DNA of 64,000 nucleotides from Corythucha ciliata (lineage: Eukaryota; Arthropoda; Insecta; Hemiptera; Tingidae), in NCBI GenBank assembly GCA_038030265.1, contig CM075939.1, forward strand, positions 36,933,253 to 36,997,252. Direction: 5' to 3'. Made by a program: the position numbers and the translations under genes. Positions 35,410-46,652 of this stretch are shown here, piece after piece. The notes beneath the pieces were generated by a model. It made no database searches. It was not told the origin of the DNA and worked only from the letters and a program-made list of their open reading frames with translations. The first letter of the stretch is position 1. Each line of letters opens with the position of its first letter.

Positions 35410-35780
35410 AATATAGGTATGACTACAGTCGCAAAAATGGCAAAAACTGACGATTTTCGTGCCTTAAAAATGACTAAACTTACTATTTACGACCTAAAAA
35501 TAGCGAAACTGGCGATTGCAGTTCTAAAAAGAGCCAAACTGACTTCTCGCGCCCTATAAATTGCTGGACGCACGATTAGCGCGCCATGAAAATGTCTTAA
35601 AAATTTATGATTCCCGCCCTAAAAATGCTAAATCGACGTGGCTTGACTTCCTAAAAACAGCTAAATTGGCTCCACGCGCTCTAATGATGGCTAAAAACTG
35701 ACGATTCACGCCCTGAAAATGCAAATGACTAAAATAACGATTTCGTGCCCTGGAAGTATCAATATCGGTAGTGTTTTATT
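35410..35780 (+). repeat. ~30-bp tandem array, family 3
   Basis: About 12 diverged units of the gacgattcgcgccctaaaaa type, preceded by the same acgcggattcagg string that also occurs inside the family 3 array near 6955. Confidence 0.65.
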
Positions 35781-36369
35781 CGTTGAATTGTTTGAGAACA
35801 ATGGCGTTGCCGAAACCACGGTCATGATAGTTCAAATAAAACAAGTGGGAGAAGACCTTCCTTTCTTTTCTTTGCCTTCATGATGAAAAAGCTGCAACCC
35901 CAAGACAGTCACAACCTAAAAAAAGATCCGAAAAGCCCCCAAAACAGACTATTTGTCAGTAAAATGGATAATATTTAAAAAAATAGGCGATTCATTCATG
36001 AAACTACGGGCTTTTTTGCAATAATTATTGGTACATTAAGTCGAACAGTATTTTGCACTTCTATATGGATAGAATATTTTGCTAGTCCGGCCAATAAATA
36101 CCTGTCTGGTCGGCTCTGTAGCCTTCAAAAGTGCCCCTAATAAGCGGCTTAAACGAAGGAGCTGGACGCGGAATGTTCACAAACTTGGCCGGAACACGAA
36201 CAATTTAATCTAAAGTCCAAAGTAGAACATTGTCGAACTGCGGAGGTAGACTGCAAGCACAGTAAGAGTGGCCTCCATTGAAACACGTCGTTCCTGGGCC
36301 AAATAGTCGCTGTCTGGGGCCGAAGTTCAAGCACGCTTAAGTTTCGTACATTCATTCAAGAACCGAATT

Positions 36370-36870
36370 TATTGTACTTAGCTCTCAGAAATAGTGATTT
36401 TGGGGATCCGTCTCAATTGAAAATAAACAAACTCCGTGGGTTTGGGTCTTTCAAATATCAATTTCGAGGGTTTGGCATAACCGATAAGCCAATTCGCCTT
36501 CTTCAAAAGACAATTTCGCGAGGTTGCTCTCATTCGAAAATGCAATTTCGCGAGATCTTTAAAAATCGAATTTCCAGGATTTGGCCCTTTAAAGCCTCAA
36601 TTTGCCAGATTTATTTTCTTTTAAAATTTACGATTTGGTCCACTTTGGCAACCAAATTTCGGGTGTTTGCTCAAATACGCCAATTTCACTTTCACATGTC
36701 TGGATATTTTAAGACCATTTTTTGTGGATCTGGCGCCTTCAAAGCCCATTTCACTGATTTTAGTGGTTCGAAAATCCAAGTTTGCGGGGCTGAATTCTTC
36801 AAAAACCAAATTATTCGGATTTTAGCTCTATAAAACCCCAATTTCCAGGATTTTCTCTCCATTGAGATTT
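36370..36870 (-). repeat. ~30-bp tandem array, family 1 (inverted)
   Basis: About 16 diverged units read on the minus strand. The period is a multiple of three, which produces a 153-codon open frame on the plus strand that I do not regard as a gene. Confidence 0.7.
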
Positions 36871-36963
36871 TTTTGTAATTATTTTTATTCCAAGCCCCCC
36901 CCCCCTCATGGGTCGGGGCCCCTAGGCGGTTGCCTACACCCTAAAAACGGCCCTTTACACCGA

Positions 36964-37609
36964 TTAAGAAAGAGAAAAGTAACCATAAAACCTAACAGAC
37001 AGTCAGGCAATCAGACTTTCTGGTCTATGAGTGACGTAGGCAGTCCTACTCAGTTCCAAGAAAAGTGCTCTTGGTGCGCCACCTGTTATATCTATCGCCT
37101 TGGGCACCCTACATATTTAATTGATAACAAGTTTTGTGTTTTTTAAAAGTGTTTTTTCGTGGTCAACGTCACTAACATAATGAGAAAAAAGTAGTCAGTT
37201 GGCCTAAAGTGATGAGAACAGAAGAACATGGTCTCTGATACATTTATACTCGAACATCAAGAAAGCTCCCAAGCCTTTCGGCGGTCCACTTTCTCCCAAC
37301 ACTTGGCTAATTGATAGCTGACGCCGTTGAACCCTCAATTTTTGGGAAACAATGAAATGACAATGTTGTGACAACAACAAATCGCATGGAGTACTGGACT
37401 CAATATTTCTCTGAAACGCCGCCAGATATCGTATCCCTTAGCTGCAATCGCCAATAGTTAATTATACCAGTGTTTTTTTTTTTGTTTTTTTTCCAAAACT
37501 GGTGATGTTGTCCTGAAACTAACTATTTGGTTTAGAAACCGTTCGATTCCGCCCAAGAAACCGAATACTCGACTTCAAAACGTCTTGCGATAAAATCTTA
37601 TTGTCGGGA
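36964..37609. other. unassigned stretch
   Basis: Nothing supported beyond a poly-T run near 37475. Confidence 0.35.
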
Positions 37610-37950
37610 GAAAACTTTGTACATTTTGAGCCAAAAAAAAGCAATAAACTTGAATAGAAAATCCACGAAATTGGTTTTTGGGCGAGTCAAACCCCCAAAA
37701 TGTTTGTTTTTTCATCGAGTCAATCCCTCGAAATTGTGTTCTCCGAGAGCCAAATCCGTGAAATTGGCGTTTCTAGGAGCCAAATCCGAGGAATTTGGGT
37801 TTGAAAGAGCAAAACTGGGAAATTCGGGTTGCATACGAGCAAAACCCCCGGAATTAAGGTTTCAAAGAGAGTCAGACCCACGGAATGATTTTAAAAGGAG
37901 GAGTAACCGTCCGATTAGTTTTTATGAATAAGCCACTCGATACGGATATT
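37610..37950 (+). repeat. ~30-bp tandem array, family 1
   Basis: About 11 units with the recurring blocks gagccaaatccg and gaaattggg. No element ends recognised. Confidence 0.65.
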
Positions 37951-38344
37951 ATAGCGAGAGTCAACATGTATACGTGAACGGTTCACCAACACATAACGCG
38001 GAACGTAACGAAATTTACCCCATTCATTTGTTTAGCCCACATTTTCGTTTGTTTAGCATTAGTCCAGTCAAATAAAGCCACTATTGAGGCCTTGAGGTTA
38101 AAATAATTGTTGGAAAGCACGAAACGGTTCTCTAATCGCGTTTTTCTCTCAAAATCTTTTTTTACGGGTTTTGTAACCCAAAGATTCGTTTGTTTAGCAT
38201 TGTGGCAGGTTCACATTTAGCCCAGATTTTCGTTTGTTTTTCATTGCAATATACAGCGATGATTTCACATTCCGCTTTTCGGCTATCTTCTGAGGCGATA
38301 ATAAAAGCAAGGGCTTGCCGCGAATCAGTCCCCAGTACCAGGAG

Positions 38345-38476
38345 GGTTGTAATAGAATAGTGAAATACATGTGAGACGAGATGAATTTGACTTTGACAGC
38401 TAAAATTTATGTTCACATGGCTGTGAAATTCGTTCTCATCTCGTCTCACACGTGTTTCACTTTTCTATTACAACCC
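38345..38476. mobile_element. MITE, 132 bp
   Basis: gggttgtaatagaa and ttctattacaaccc are the ends. The arms continue (agtgaaa, acatgtgagacgagatga) for about 45 bp with few mismatches. Confidence 0.75.
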
Positions 38477-38669
38477 AAGTTACCAAGTTAACGACCACTT
38501 CACTTCTAGGTGCAATAATTGATAGATTATTTTATAGAATAATTGATTGCAATAATTGATAGATTATTTTTTCAAGTTGTTTGGGGTGGGTCGGTATGGC
38601 GTGTACAAATTTTTGACCTCGAAAGACATCGGGATCACCCTTAAATTGTAGAAAAACTGCGACATTTCT

Positions 38670-39260
38670 TAACTTTTTTTTAGTGCATTTCACTTATGTC
38701 AAAATGCACTATTGGTCTCGTCGTGATGGTGGCAAACATGGGTCATGGCATGTTTTTTTCATGTTTCAGAACCTCTAGAACACGAATTTAGTGGTTTCCG
38801 GAATATATATATATAGGTTTATACTATATTTATATATATCTTTATGGCCGTTTTCTTGTTAGCACGATAACTCTCGAAGAAATTAATTTAGCGGAACGCG
38901 CTTTGGCACAAAAATCAGTAGTCATAAGACCCCGGTCGGTATTGCATTTGGGCCAAATCGTTCAAGGTGGAGGGGGGAAAATAGGGGTTGAAATGGTAAA
39001 AAAATCACTACAAATCACCAGTTGATTCCAGAAGCATTATATTCGGTATGATGATTCCATTTTGAAATAGCCTTTGATTCCCATTAAGTTCAGCTTAAAC
39101 AAACCCGGCAGCAAACAGTACGAGGGAGGGTCAAACATTAACGAAACAAATCATGGTCTCAACATTACTACTTCTGGGACGGCTTAGGGTATCCGTATAC
39201 AAAATGAAATGCACTCTTTCCGACCGCCAGCTGCCGGAGCGAATTTTTTTTTTTTTTTTG
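38670..39260 (-). repeat. dispersed repeat, inverted single-unit copy
   Basis: This is the reverse complement of the repeat at 29134-30320, from the aatgcactattggtctcgtc end through cttgttagcacgataactct to ccgaccgccagctgccggag, with only one of the ~300-bp units. Identity is visibly high over hundreds of bases. Confidence 0.75.
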
Positions 39261-39553
39261 CACTTTTTCGCTAAACCAGCCTGGTGAGATCATAGGCTTG
39301 TGGGATGTCGATTTTTATGTAATTTCAAGCCGGATATGGCTTCACTCCTGAATAATAAACCCATGTTTTTTGGTAGTGACGACGAAGTAACTTTCCGAAT
39401 TAGATAACATTTCCGACAAAACTAGTCCAAAGCGGGATTCGGAGTTATTGTAGTTTCCAAGATAAACCTCGTCAAATTTATGCCAAAATTAACTCGTTCG
39501 TAAAAAAAAATGTCTTTTTTAGTGAGTGAAATCCGATAAATTGGTTTCTTATA

Positions 39554-39686
39554 GTGGATTTCACCACCGAGAGTTGAAGTTTGAGTTACGTTAACTCAGT
39601 ATTAACACAAAAAATGCATCACAATTTATGTAAACAATGTTGGAGTTTGGTAACTCCGACCAAACTCCCGGTGGTGGAATTCACCA
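39554..39686. mobile_element. MITE E copy 1, about 133 bp
   Basis: gtggatttcaccaccg and cggtggtggaattcacc are inverted ends. An opposite-orientation copy lies at 61191-61326. A left-end fragment lies at 40373-40395 with the same ~45 bp of upstream DNA. Confidence 0.7.
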
Positions 39687-40254
39687 ATTATGAGCCAGAC
39701 TCACAAAATATTTTTTTTTTTTGCAAGAAAAATATTTTGAAAAACGTTTTGAATTATAGGGAACTTTACTACGTTTTCGAGACTAGAGAACTGGAGGGAA
39801 ACTGCCCACCCCTGCCTCGCTCTAGCTATACGCCCCTGGTTCGCGGCAAATAGCCGCCCCCTCCCCCGGCAAATAGTGCCCTCTCCTCGCCACGTATCAT
39901 GGAAGGGCCCCGATGTTATTCCGGGCCCGGGGCCCCAACTTCCCTTTCTCTAGGAGTCCAAATAATGGGGTGAGAAAACTATTGGAAACGATCATACAAG
40001 TCAAAGCATTGAAGTTTGGAAATGAATTTAAATAAAAAACTGCTGCTCTTGCTGAACGATAAAACGGAATTGACAGCTGAAAGTTTCATCTGCGGAAGAT
40101 TAGCTTCAAATTAGTAAAAAAAAAAAAATTGGGAAACCTCATTCCACACTTTTTTTCCCCCTAAAATGGGCACTATGAGAGGGGGAAATGGGACATATCT
40201 TTCATCACATTTTCTATTAATACACTCCCTCTATTTCTTATCTGGGGGGGTTAG
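39687..40254. other. unassigned stretch with one hAT-like end
   Basis: ctagctatacgcccctg ends at 39838 and resembles a right end of an hAT-like element. No partner found. Confidence 0.35.
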
Positions 40255-40529
40255 TGCACAAAATCCGTGAAATTTGCATCTTTTTATCTAGCTATACCAT
40301 GAAATTGTTTTATCTGCTGCAAAAATGTCTTTTTTAGTGAGTGAAATCCGATAAATTGGTTTCTTATAGTGGACTTCACCACCGAGAGTTAAATTGAGAG
40401 TTAGATTGCTTATTGTGAGAGCCGAAAATGCGAAATTTGATCTTTGAGTGGTCACTCCCAACTGAATTATTTGTAAAGGATAGAAATCCGCCGAATTGGT
40501 TCTTAAAAGCCGAATTTTAATAATTTGGT
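40255..40529 (+). repeat. short family 1 array with MITE E fragment
   Basis: Family 1-like blocks (aaatccgtgaaattt, gagagccgaaaatgcg) surround the MITE E left-end fragment. The 40325-40372 segment repeats 39505-39553. Confidence 0.55.
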
Positions 40530-40895
40530 CCTTTGCTGTGATGATTCCTCTACCCCCTCCAATCAACCCTCGTCTACTACTAGGCATACACTTTCATGCC
40601 TTATTTCTGCACCGATCTTGGTTTTTAATGCCTCGTTTCAATCTCTAGGGAATTCCGCATATGCAGTAGTATTCCTTTTTTCAAATAAATTGAAGGAAGA
40701 GCGTGAAATTTCAAGGTCAAAGTTCAAGGCGGGTTAAAAGTCACTTCGGGGACGAAATTTGTCAAAGTGATACTATACCGCATTTGCGGAGTTTCCTGGT
40801 GTTTGAAACGAGTCTTTAAAAACCAGGGTAGGTGCAGAAATACGGCGAGAGTGATTGGAGGGGGGGGGTCGAGGGATCATCACTGCAGCTTCCCC
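40530..40895. mobile_element. MITE C copy, about 366 bp
   Basis: tgatgattcctctaccccct near the left and its inverse near the right give arms of more than 100 bp. TTAA follows the right end at 40896-40899. The extreme left is diverged. It is homologous to the copy at 44096-44476. Confidence 0.7.
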
Positions 40896-40899
40896 TTAA

Positions 40900-43800
40900 A
40901 AGGGCCGTTGAGTCAGTTCCGTAAGGGTATAGATTGCCATATTTTAGAGTGATCGTATTTGACGGTACACAGCCACTCAATGACCATTTATAGTGGAATA
41001 TAATTTAATTATTTTAAAATAGAGGGTTTTTTCATGGCCCGGGCCCAAAGCACCTTGTGGACAAGAATTTTCCTTGGAACCAGTGTACTACATTGAGTGC
41101 CATAGTGTACAGAAACAGAAAAAGAAGACAGACGATCAAAAACGCAGGCGATATCAATTGAATATTAATGAGAACAGTCAAGTCATCAGTACAAATTAAT
41201 CGCACTGGCGGTGCGGGGGTTAAAGTGTTCAACGGAGAACATGATGAGGGTGGCGTTGGGGTTGCGGTAGAATAGCGCGATTTTTTGACCAATATTTGGA
41301 CACTAGTCAAAACTACCGCTCTTCAAAGACTGGAGGGAACTTGAGAAGTACCATGTCCCATAAAACAAGCCGGTGTCTGGGCCTCCCCCAGAAACAGAAT
41401 CAACAACAAAAATATGCCTTTCCTCTCAGCCTCTCACACGAAATTTGATGCCGTTTCAAAAAGGTTATTTTTGCTTTATCAAAACCGTCGGCGCCTTTTT
41501 ATATTGAAGTGTAAAAAATTATTGCAAAGGCGATCTCGCTTACAAGGCAGAAAAGAAAGAGCGTACTCGTGTCAAGGATAGTAAGTAAGTAAGCAGTACT
41601 AAGTTTGCCCAACAAGTCGCCACACTGGTTCAATATTCATGTAAAGACAAATTGAAGTTCGGGAGCTAATTGAATTGGTTTGGCATTTTCGTTCTGGTTG
41701 ACAGATTTTGCCAATAATCCACTTCCGGCGTCCTCTATTAATTTTACTTTCATTTTATATTAATTACTGGAATTATTGTACGATCATGGCAGTAGTAATT
41801 TAACTCAACTGAAATTTTAAGTATATGATCCTTGATCCGAATCCCTATTCTATATCCCCGCGGCAAGGCGGTAGATTCAGGAAGTCGTTTTGCTTGATTG
41901 ATTCATGCTCCAACACGTTTATTTTCTTTCCAATCACTGATAATAGGGGCAGGCAAAGATTAAATCTTTACCTTGGCTTGGTTTTTCGGTATGGACGGGG
42001 AATCCAAAGTCTCACGTGACGCATCCAAAGGTTGTTTCATTACAAAAAGAAAATGGTTTTTGTGAAAATGTTGAGAACATTATAGTCGACCGGTGCAATT
42101 TTTGTTGAAGTTTCAAACTTTACGTTTGGCTTCAGCAGGAGTAAAACAAAATGGCGGCAATTTAATTAAAAAAAGGGTCCGCGGTGATTTTAAAAAATTT
42201 CCCCTCAAGATGCATTCCCTTTCCTTCACAGTTTCACCCCTCTTTGCTACTTCACAAGCACTTTGTGGCACGCTTTTGAAAGCCGAAAAAGAGGACCTTC
42301 GGATAATATCGCCGCAATATATTTATTTTCTTTTTTTTTAATGCAAGGATGGTTAACGCATTTATCCTCTAATAGACCTTCGGTGGTGAATATCGCAACA
42401 GGATAAAGAAGAACTAGAGAGTGAGAGAGAGAACATGCGAGAAGTGAGAGCGAAACCGTGAGGAGGAAAAAAGGAGGGCTTATGCGTGTTAATCTTGCGC
42501 CATATAACCCGATTAACAAAATGGCCCTATTTTTTAAATAAGTAATAATAATAATGTTCGAATGGACAATGAAGAATACAAAATGCATCCAAATCACGTA
42601 TTTCATGAAAATTGGCTAATTGAAGGAGTCGAAGTAGGCTAAAGCTATTATTATCCTCCGAGAACCGATAGAACCCGCATGGAAATGCTCTTTAACTCGA
42701 ACCGGTATTTTTCCCATTTAAACGGCTTAGAAAAGGTGGCAAGTTTGCAACTATGAAGAAGGCACATGTATTAAAAATCTGGCCAACCAAGTAACATGGT
42801 ATTCTTTTATAACAATACAATTTTTAAAGCTTAAAATGTATTACGACAAGGAGTCTAAGAAAAGCGGCATTTCAACAATAACTTATATTGCAAATCAATA
42901 TAATTTTTTCAATATTTTAAAAACATAGACAAGTTACTTCATGTGGAGGATAGTGAATTAACTTCTGGAGCATTTCCTACTTCCCTGCTATATCTCCTAT
43001 ATGAACACGGCCCCAGTCCCCCAGTCTTACCCCACCCGCGGACTTTGACCCACATAAGTTATAATCTCCTGTCTGCTATCACTAATTTATCACACAGTCA
43101 CACAGGACAAATAGCGAATTTCTTGCTGATTTTATTGACGTGATCTGTCGTTTTATTACACACTTTGATCACTTTTCCCACTATCACGAGCTCTGGTCTG
43201 TACACCTTCATCAAGGTGATTATCGAGTGCCAATCTTACATTTCTTTCACTCTCTAGGCTAGGATTTCGATAATTTTAAAATGTTGGGTTACTGGTTAAT
43301 TGACCTCTGCTTGTCAATTGACTGGAAATTGTCCGAAAGGATTTTGATCCGAATTTGGCGGTAAAATGTTCAGACTCACCGACCTGATGAGGCCTGGCAA
43401 TACTCAATCTTTCAAAAATAAACAAGAATAATGACCCTACAATTTGTCAAGGTTAAACCAATAGGTGGCCTGGATGCAAAATAGTCTGAAACCGCGTCTT
43501 TGATGGATTCTCGAAACGAGAAAACCATAAATAGAAGAGACTTGATGAGAAGAGTCATTCGGCAGGTTCTTATACCTGCATGTGGTGCACGTTCTACGGG
43601 CATGTGGCAACAACGATTTTTTCCTTAAACAGCGGTCACTATAGTCACACTCAGATTGCTGATGATCACGTGACCGCTGTCCAAGGTCAAATTCAGGGAG
43701 ATTCACTTTAACGGCTCGTCTGATCCAGAAATCCGTTCGTGTTTCGTACTCTCTGTGGCAGAAACCCCTAAATTCAAAGGCCCGTTCACAAAGCATACTA

Positions 43801-44058
43801 TGGTTACAGCAATACTGCTTGTAGACGGGACCGGGGCCTAAATGTTCAGTACGGGAGCCTTTTCGTATAAGCTAACAGAGCGGCGAGAGACCGACGTCAA
43901 GCGTCAACTGTCTGAAACAAAGCAACGGTGGCGTTCTCCCTTCGGATTCGGATAGCATGCTAGTTCGACCTCGCCTCTTTCTCTCAGAAGCTTCCAACCC
44001 TTTTTTGAATTACAGCCAGGATGTAAACTTGAATGATTAAGATTATTTCTGCCTCCAA
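40900..44058. other. unassigned stretch, about 3.2 kb
   Basis: I see no supported host gene. A minus-strand open frame at 43437-43796 is cysteine-containing but unrecognised. A small hairpin (ggcccgttcacaaag ... cttgtagacgggacc) lies at 43778-43840. Confidence 0.35.
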
Positions 44059-44582
44059 GGGCCGTATTCAGAAACCCACCTTTACAAAGCCTTAAGTGGG
44101 TACTGCAGTGATGATTCCTCGACCCCCCTCCAATCATCCCTCGTCTACTACTCGGCATACATTTTCTCGCCTTATTTCTGCACCAATCCTGGATTTTAAG
44201 GACTCATTTTAATCTGCAGGAAATTCCACATATGCATTAGTTTTCCTTTTTTCAAATAAGTCGAAAAAAAACAAGGTAAAATTACAAGGTAAATGTTCAA
44301 GGCGAATTTAAAATAACTTCTGGGATGAAATTTGAAAAAAGGAAAACTACTGCATATGCGGAATTTTTCTGAAGATTAAAACGAGTCTTCAAAAACCAGG
44401 ATGGTGCAGACGTATGCCGAGTAGTAGGCGAGGGATGATTGGAGGGGGGTCGAGGAATCACCCGTGCAACTCCCCCTTAACTAAAAAAGTTGAAAAATGT
44501 GATGGTTTACAAAAATGTGTCATCTATTTTGAAGCGCTTAAAGGAGATGTAAAGGTTAAGGATGGTTTCTGAATACGGACCT
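44059..44582. mobile_element. TIR element interrupted by MITE C
   Basis: gggccgtattcagaaac and its inverse, tttctgaatacggacc, are the ends. Blocks next to them (acctttaca and tgtaaaggt) are also inverted. MITE C has been inserted into a TTAA inside the left arm. Confidence 0.65.
44096..44476. mobile_element. MITE C, 381 bp, TTAA target duplication
   Basis: Arms of about 65 bp or more (gattcctcgacccccctcca and its inverse). TTAA flanks it exactly, at 44092-44095 and 44477-44480, which is characteristic of piggyBac-mobilised elements. Confidence 0.8.
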
Positions 44583-44978
44583 AAAATTCTAGATTTATTC
44601 AGTTCCTGTGTGCATGCAATTCGAATTAGAGAAATATCTCGATCTCTTAATCGACTTTTATCGCTCGTACCCGTGAATTCCATAGGGGACGGACACATTT
44701 TGTTTGGCATCCAAGTTTTCTCGAAAACGATTGGTAGATTCTTGGATGCCACATATGCTTTGATAGACCGGCGGGGGCGGGATTTCTGTGGCAACGTTAC
44801 CGTGTCCGATCCCTATTGATGCACTGTTGTTATAATCCCTATACGCGATCATTTCTTCTTGGAATAAACTTTTTCTTGGAAATAATAATAAACAAAAACT
44901 ATCCATGGTGAAATTACATGGCCGTGAACCGCTAACACTCCCGTTTGTTCGTATTAGTGGGAAGCAATTCTCAACGGT
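44583..44978. other. unassigned stretch
   Basis: Overlapping short frames on both strands without recognisable domains. Confidence 0.35.
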
Positions 44979-44981
44979 CTG

Positions 44982-45118
44982 GGGGCTTATTCTCTAACTC
45001 CGAAGCAATAGCTTTTTCGAAGTCATATGTTTATTTCATTAATTTTCTTCAAACAAATGAATGAAATAAACACATGGCTGGCGAAAAAAATATTGCTTGT
45101 TGTTAGAGAATAGGCCCC
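44982..45118. mobile_element. Harbinger-type MITE, 137 bp, CTG target duplication
   Basis: The ends ggggcttattctctaac and gttagagaataggcccc are flanked by CTG at 44979-44981 and 45119-45121. It is nearly identical to 17421-17557. Confidence 0.85.
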
Positions 45119-45429
45119 CTGACGTTATTCCGTGTTCAGATTTTGACATCTGGCCTCTAGTGCGTAATGCCACTAGAAGTTTCGCAATTTTTTTTCAATG
45201 ATTCACCTTTTCCGACCCCCCCCCCCAATTGACTAGAATACTGACCATTCGATCAATTAATTTGTGAAAGACACACCTTCTGGTGAATTATACGAAAGGA
45301 GCACCCCCCCGCCCCCTCCAACACTTCCCATCGAATCAATCAGAACCGAGTAGCGTAGGGTCATCATATTTGGAAGGCCTCCGGGTTTTTGTACAGCTTG
45401 ACATTTAAATTTTCTGAATTTGCAGGCGC
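45119..45429. other. unassigned stretch with poly-C runs
   Basis: Poly-C runs at about 45218-45228 and 45304-45310. Nothing else supported. Confidence 0.35.
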
Positions 45430-46330
45430 GATTCAGCGGTTTTCCTTATTTTAGCCGCTATAATTAGCGAATTTTCTTGATTTCATTTAAAAGTGTGAAA
45501 AAAGGCGTGTTTTACACGCGGAGTAATCAGCTTCATATTGTTAGCAACGAATGAGCGCTCCTTCCGCAGCGCTTTTGCTTCATTCCATCGACGAATTAGC
45601 ATTTTAGCTGTTATCAGCGATTTTTTTCAATTTTACCCTTGAATTAGCGCTTATCCTCTATTTTAGCGGCAAAGTAGCGTTTTTTATCCCGCGAATTAGT
45701 GACTTTTCTAAACATTAGCCGCTAATTGACGATTTTACTCAATTTTAGTGGCGTAGTCGTGTTTTCAATCCCACGAATTTACGATTTTTTTCAATTCTAT
45801 ATGTATTCATCGACAAGTTAGCAAATCTCTCCATTTTAGCCGTTTATCAGTGATTTTTCTCAATATTATCCTCTAATCAGCTTTCCCTCATTCTAACCCG
45901 TGAAGTAGCTTTTGTATCGCTCGAATTAGAGATTTTTCTTAATTTTTGCCTATTATTCAGCGTTTTTCCAAAGTTTTACCGCTAATTAGCGTCTTTTTTC
46001 ACTTCTATCCGTGAATTAGCCATTTTTCTCAATTGTAGCCCCGAATAAACGTTCAACTCAAATTTAGCTGCGATTTTTGAATTACTCTCAGTCATGAATT
46101 ACAGCGCTTTTTCCCAATGTTTGCCCTGCGTCGTACTTGGCTCAAGAACAGTACATTGAGGGTTTTCCATGAACATCTGTGAAATGTGTTATAATACACA
46201 GCGCGAATCGGCTATTTATTCTGAATTTTGCTCTTAAATTTCCATCGAGAGCCCGCAAATTAGCGGTTTTTTGCAGCTTTAGTCACGAACTCACGAATAA
46301 TATGCATTTCCCAAAATTTTAGCCTCGCAC
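45430..46330 (-). repeat. ~30-bp tandem array, family 2 (inverted)
   Basis: About 30 diverged units read as family 2 on the minus strand (attttagccgcgaattagcg form on the plus strand). Confidence 0.75.
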
Positions 46331-46574
46331 TTGGCCCAAGAACGTGCACAGTGCGCCATCTCAAAATAACACTTTCATGGGCTGAATCAAATATCCAGTC
46401 ACACAATTTGCAGAGCACCCGCAACGTTCTATTCTCGATGCTGGATGGACTGAAAATCGTGGAAAGGAGCCAACCCGCCGTTCAGCCGTATATCGAGACA
46501 CCTACATTCAACGATCATTTAAAACCTAAAAATCCTCATTTTCCCGTCTTTCCCCAGGTTTTCGAGAGACCCCT

Positions 46575-46652
46575 GTGCCCCCCCCCCTCCTAACGCGGTT
46601 AAATGACCAAAACCACCTCGTTTACGAGGACGTCTGGCAGCCCTAATTGAGA
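46575..46652. mobile_element. right end of an hAT-like element
   Basis: gaggacgtctggcagcccta preceded by a poly-C run is the inverse of the end ctagggtaaccagacgtcc at 60581. No paired left end is found, although the family 2 array lies just upstream. Confidence 0.4.

Larger units (their letters stand above)
35223..36956. mobile_element. hAT-like composite element, 1.73 kb, carrying two tandem families
   Basis: The left end gggtcgtttctagg and the right end (ctaaaaacggccc) are inverted. G-rich subterminal DNA with ggggcccgtaggcg on the left has its counterpart on the right (ggcggttgcctac, ggggcccc). The string acaccga occurs immediately outside both ends (35216-35222 and 36957-36963), a likely target duplication. 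Inside lie family 3 (about 35410-35780, plus strand) and family 1 (about 36370-36870, minus strand). No transposase. Confidence 0.6.

Noticed and set aside
36372..36833. 153-codon open frame
   Set aside because: It lies entirely in an inverted family 1 array. A period of about 30 bp keeps one frame open and gives a repetitive peptide, so it is an artefact of the repeat.
43437..43796. Minus-strand frame with several cysteines and an HARRTCTTC stretch
   Set aside because: The spacing does not fit a cysteine-rich peptide family I can name, no signal peptide is evident, and there is no splice or repeat context. Not enough to call a gene.
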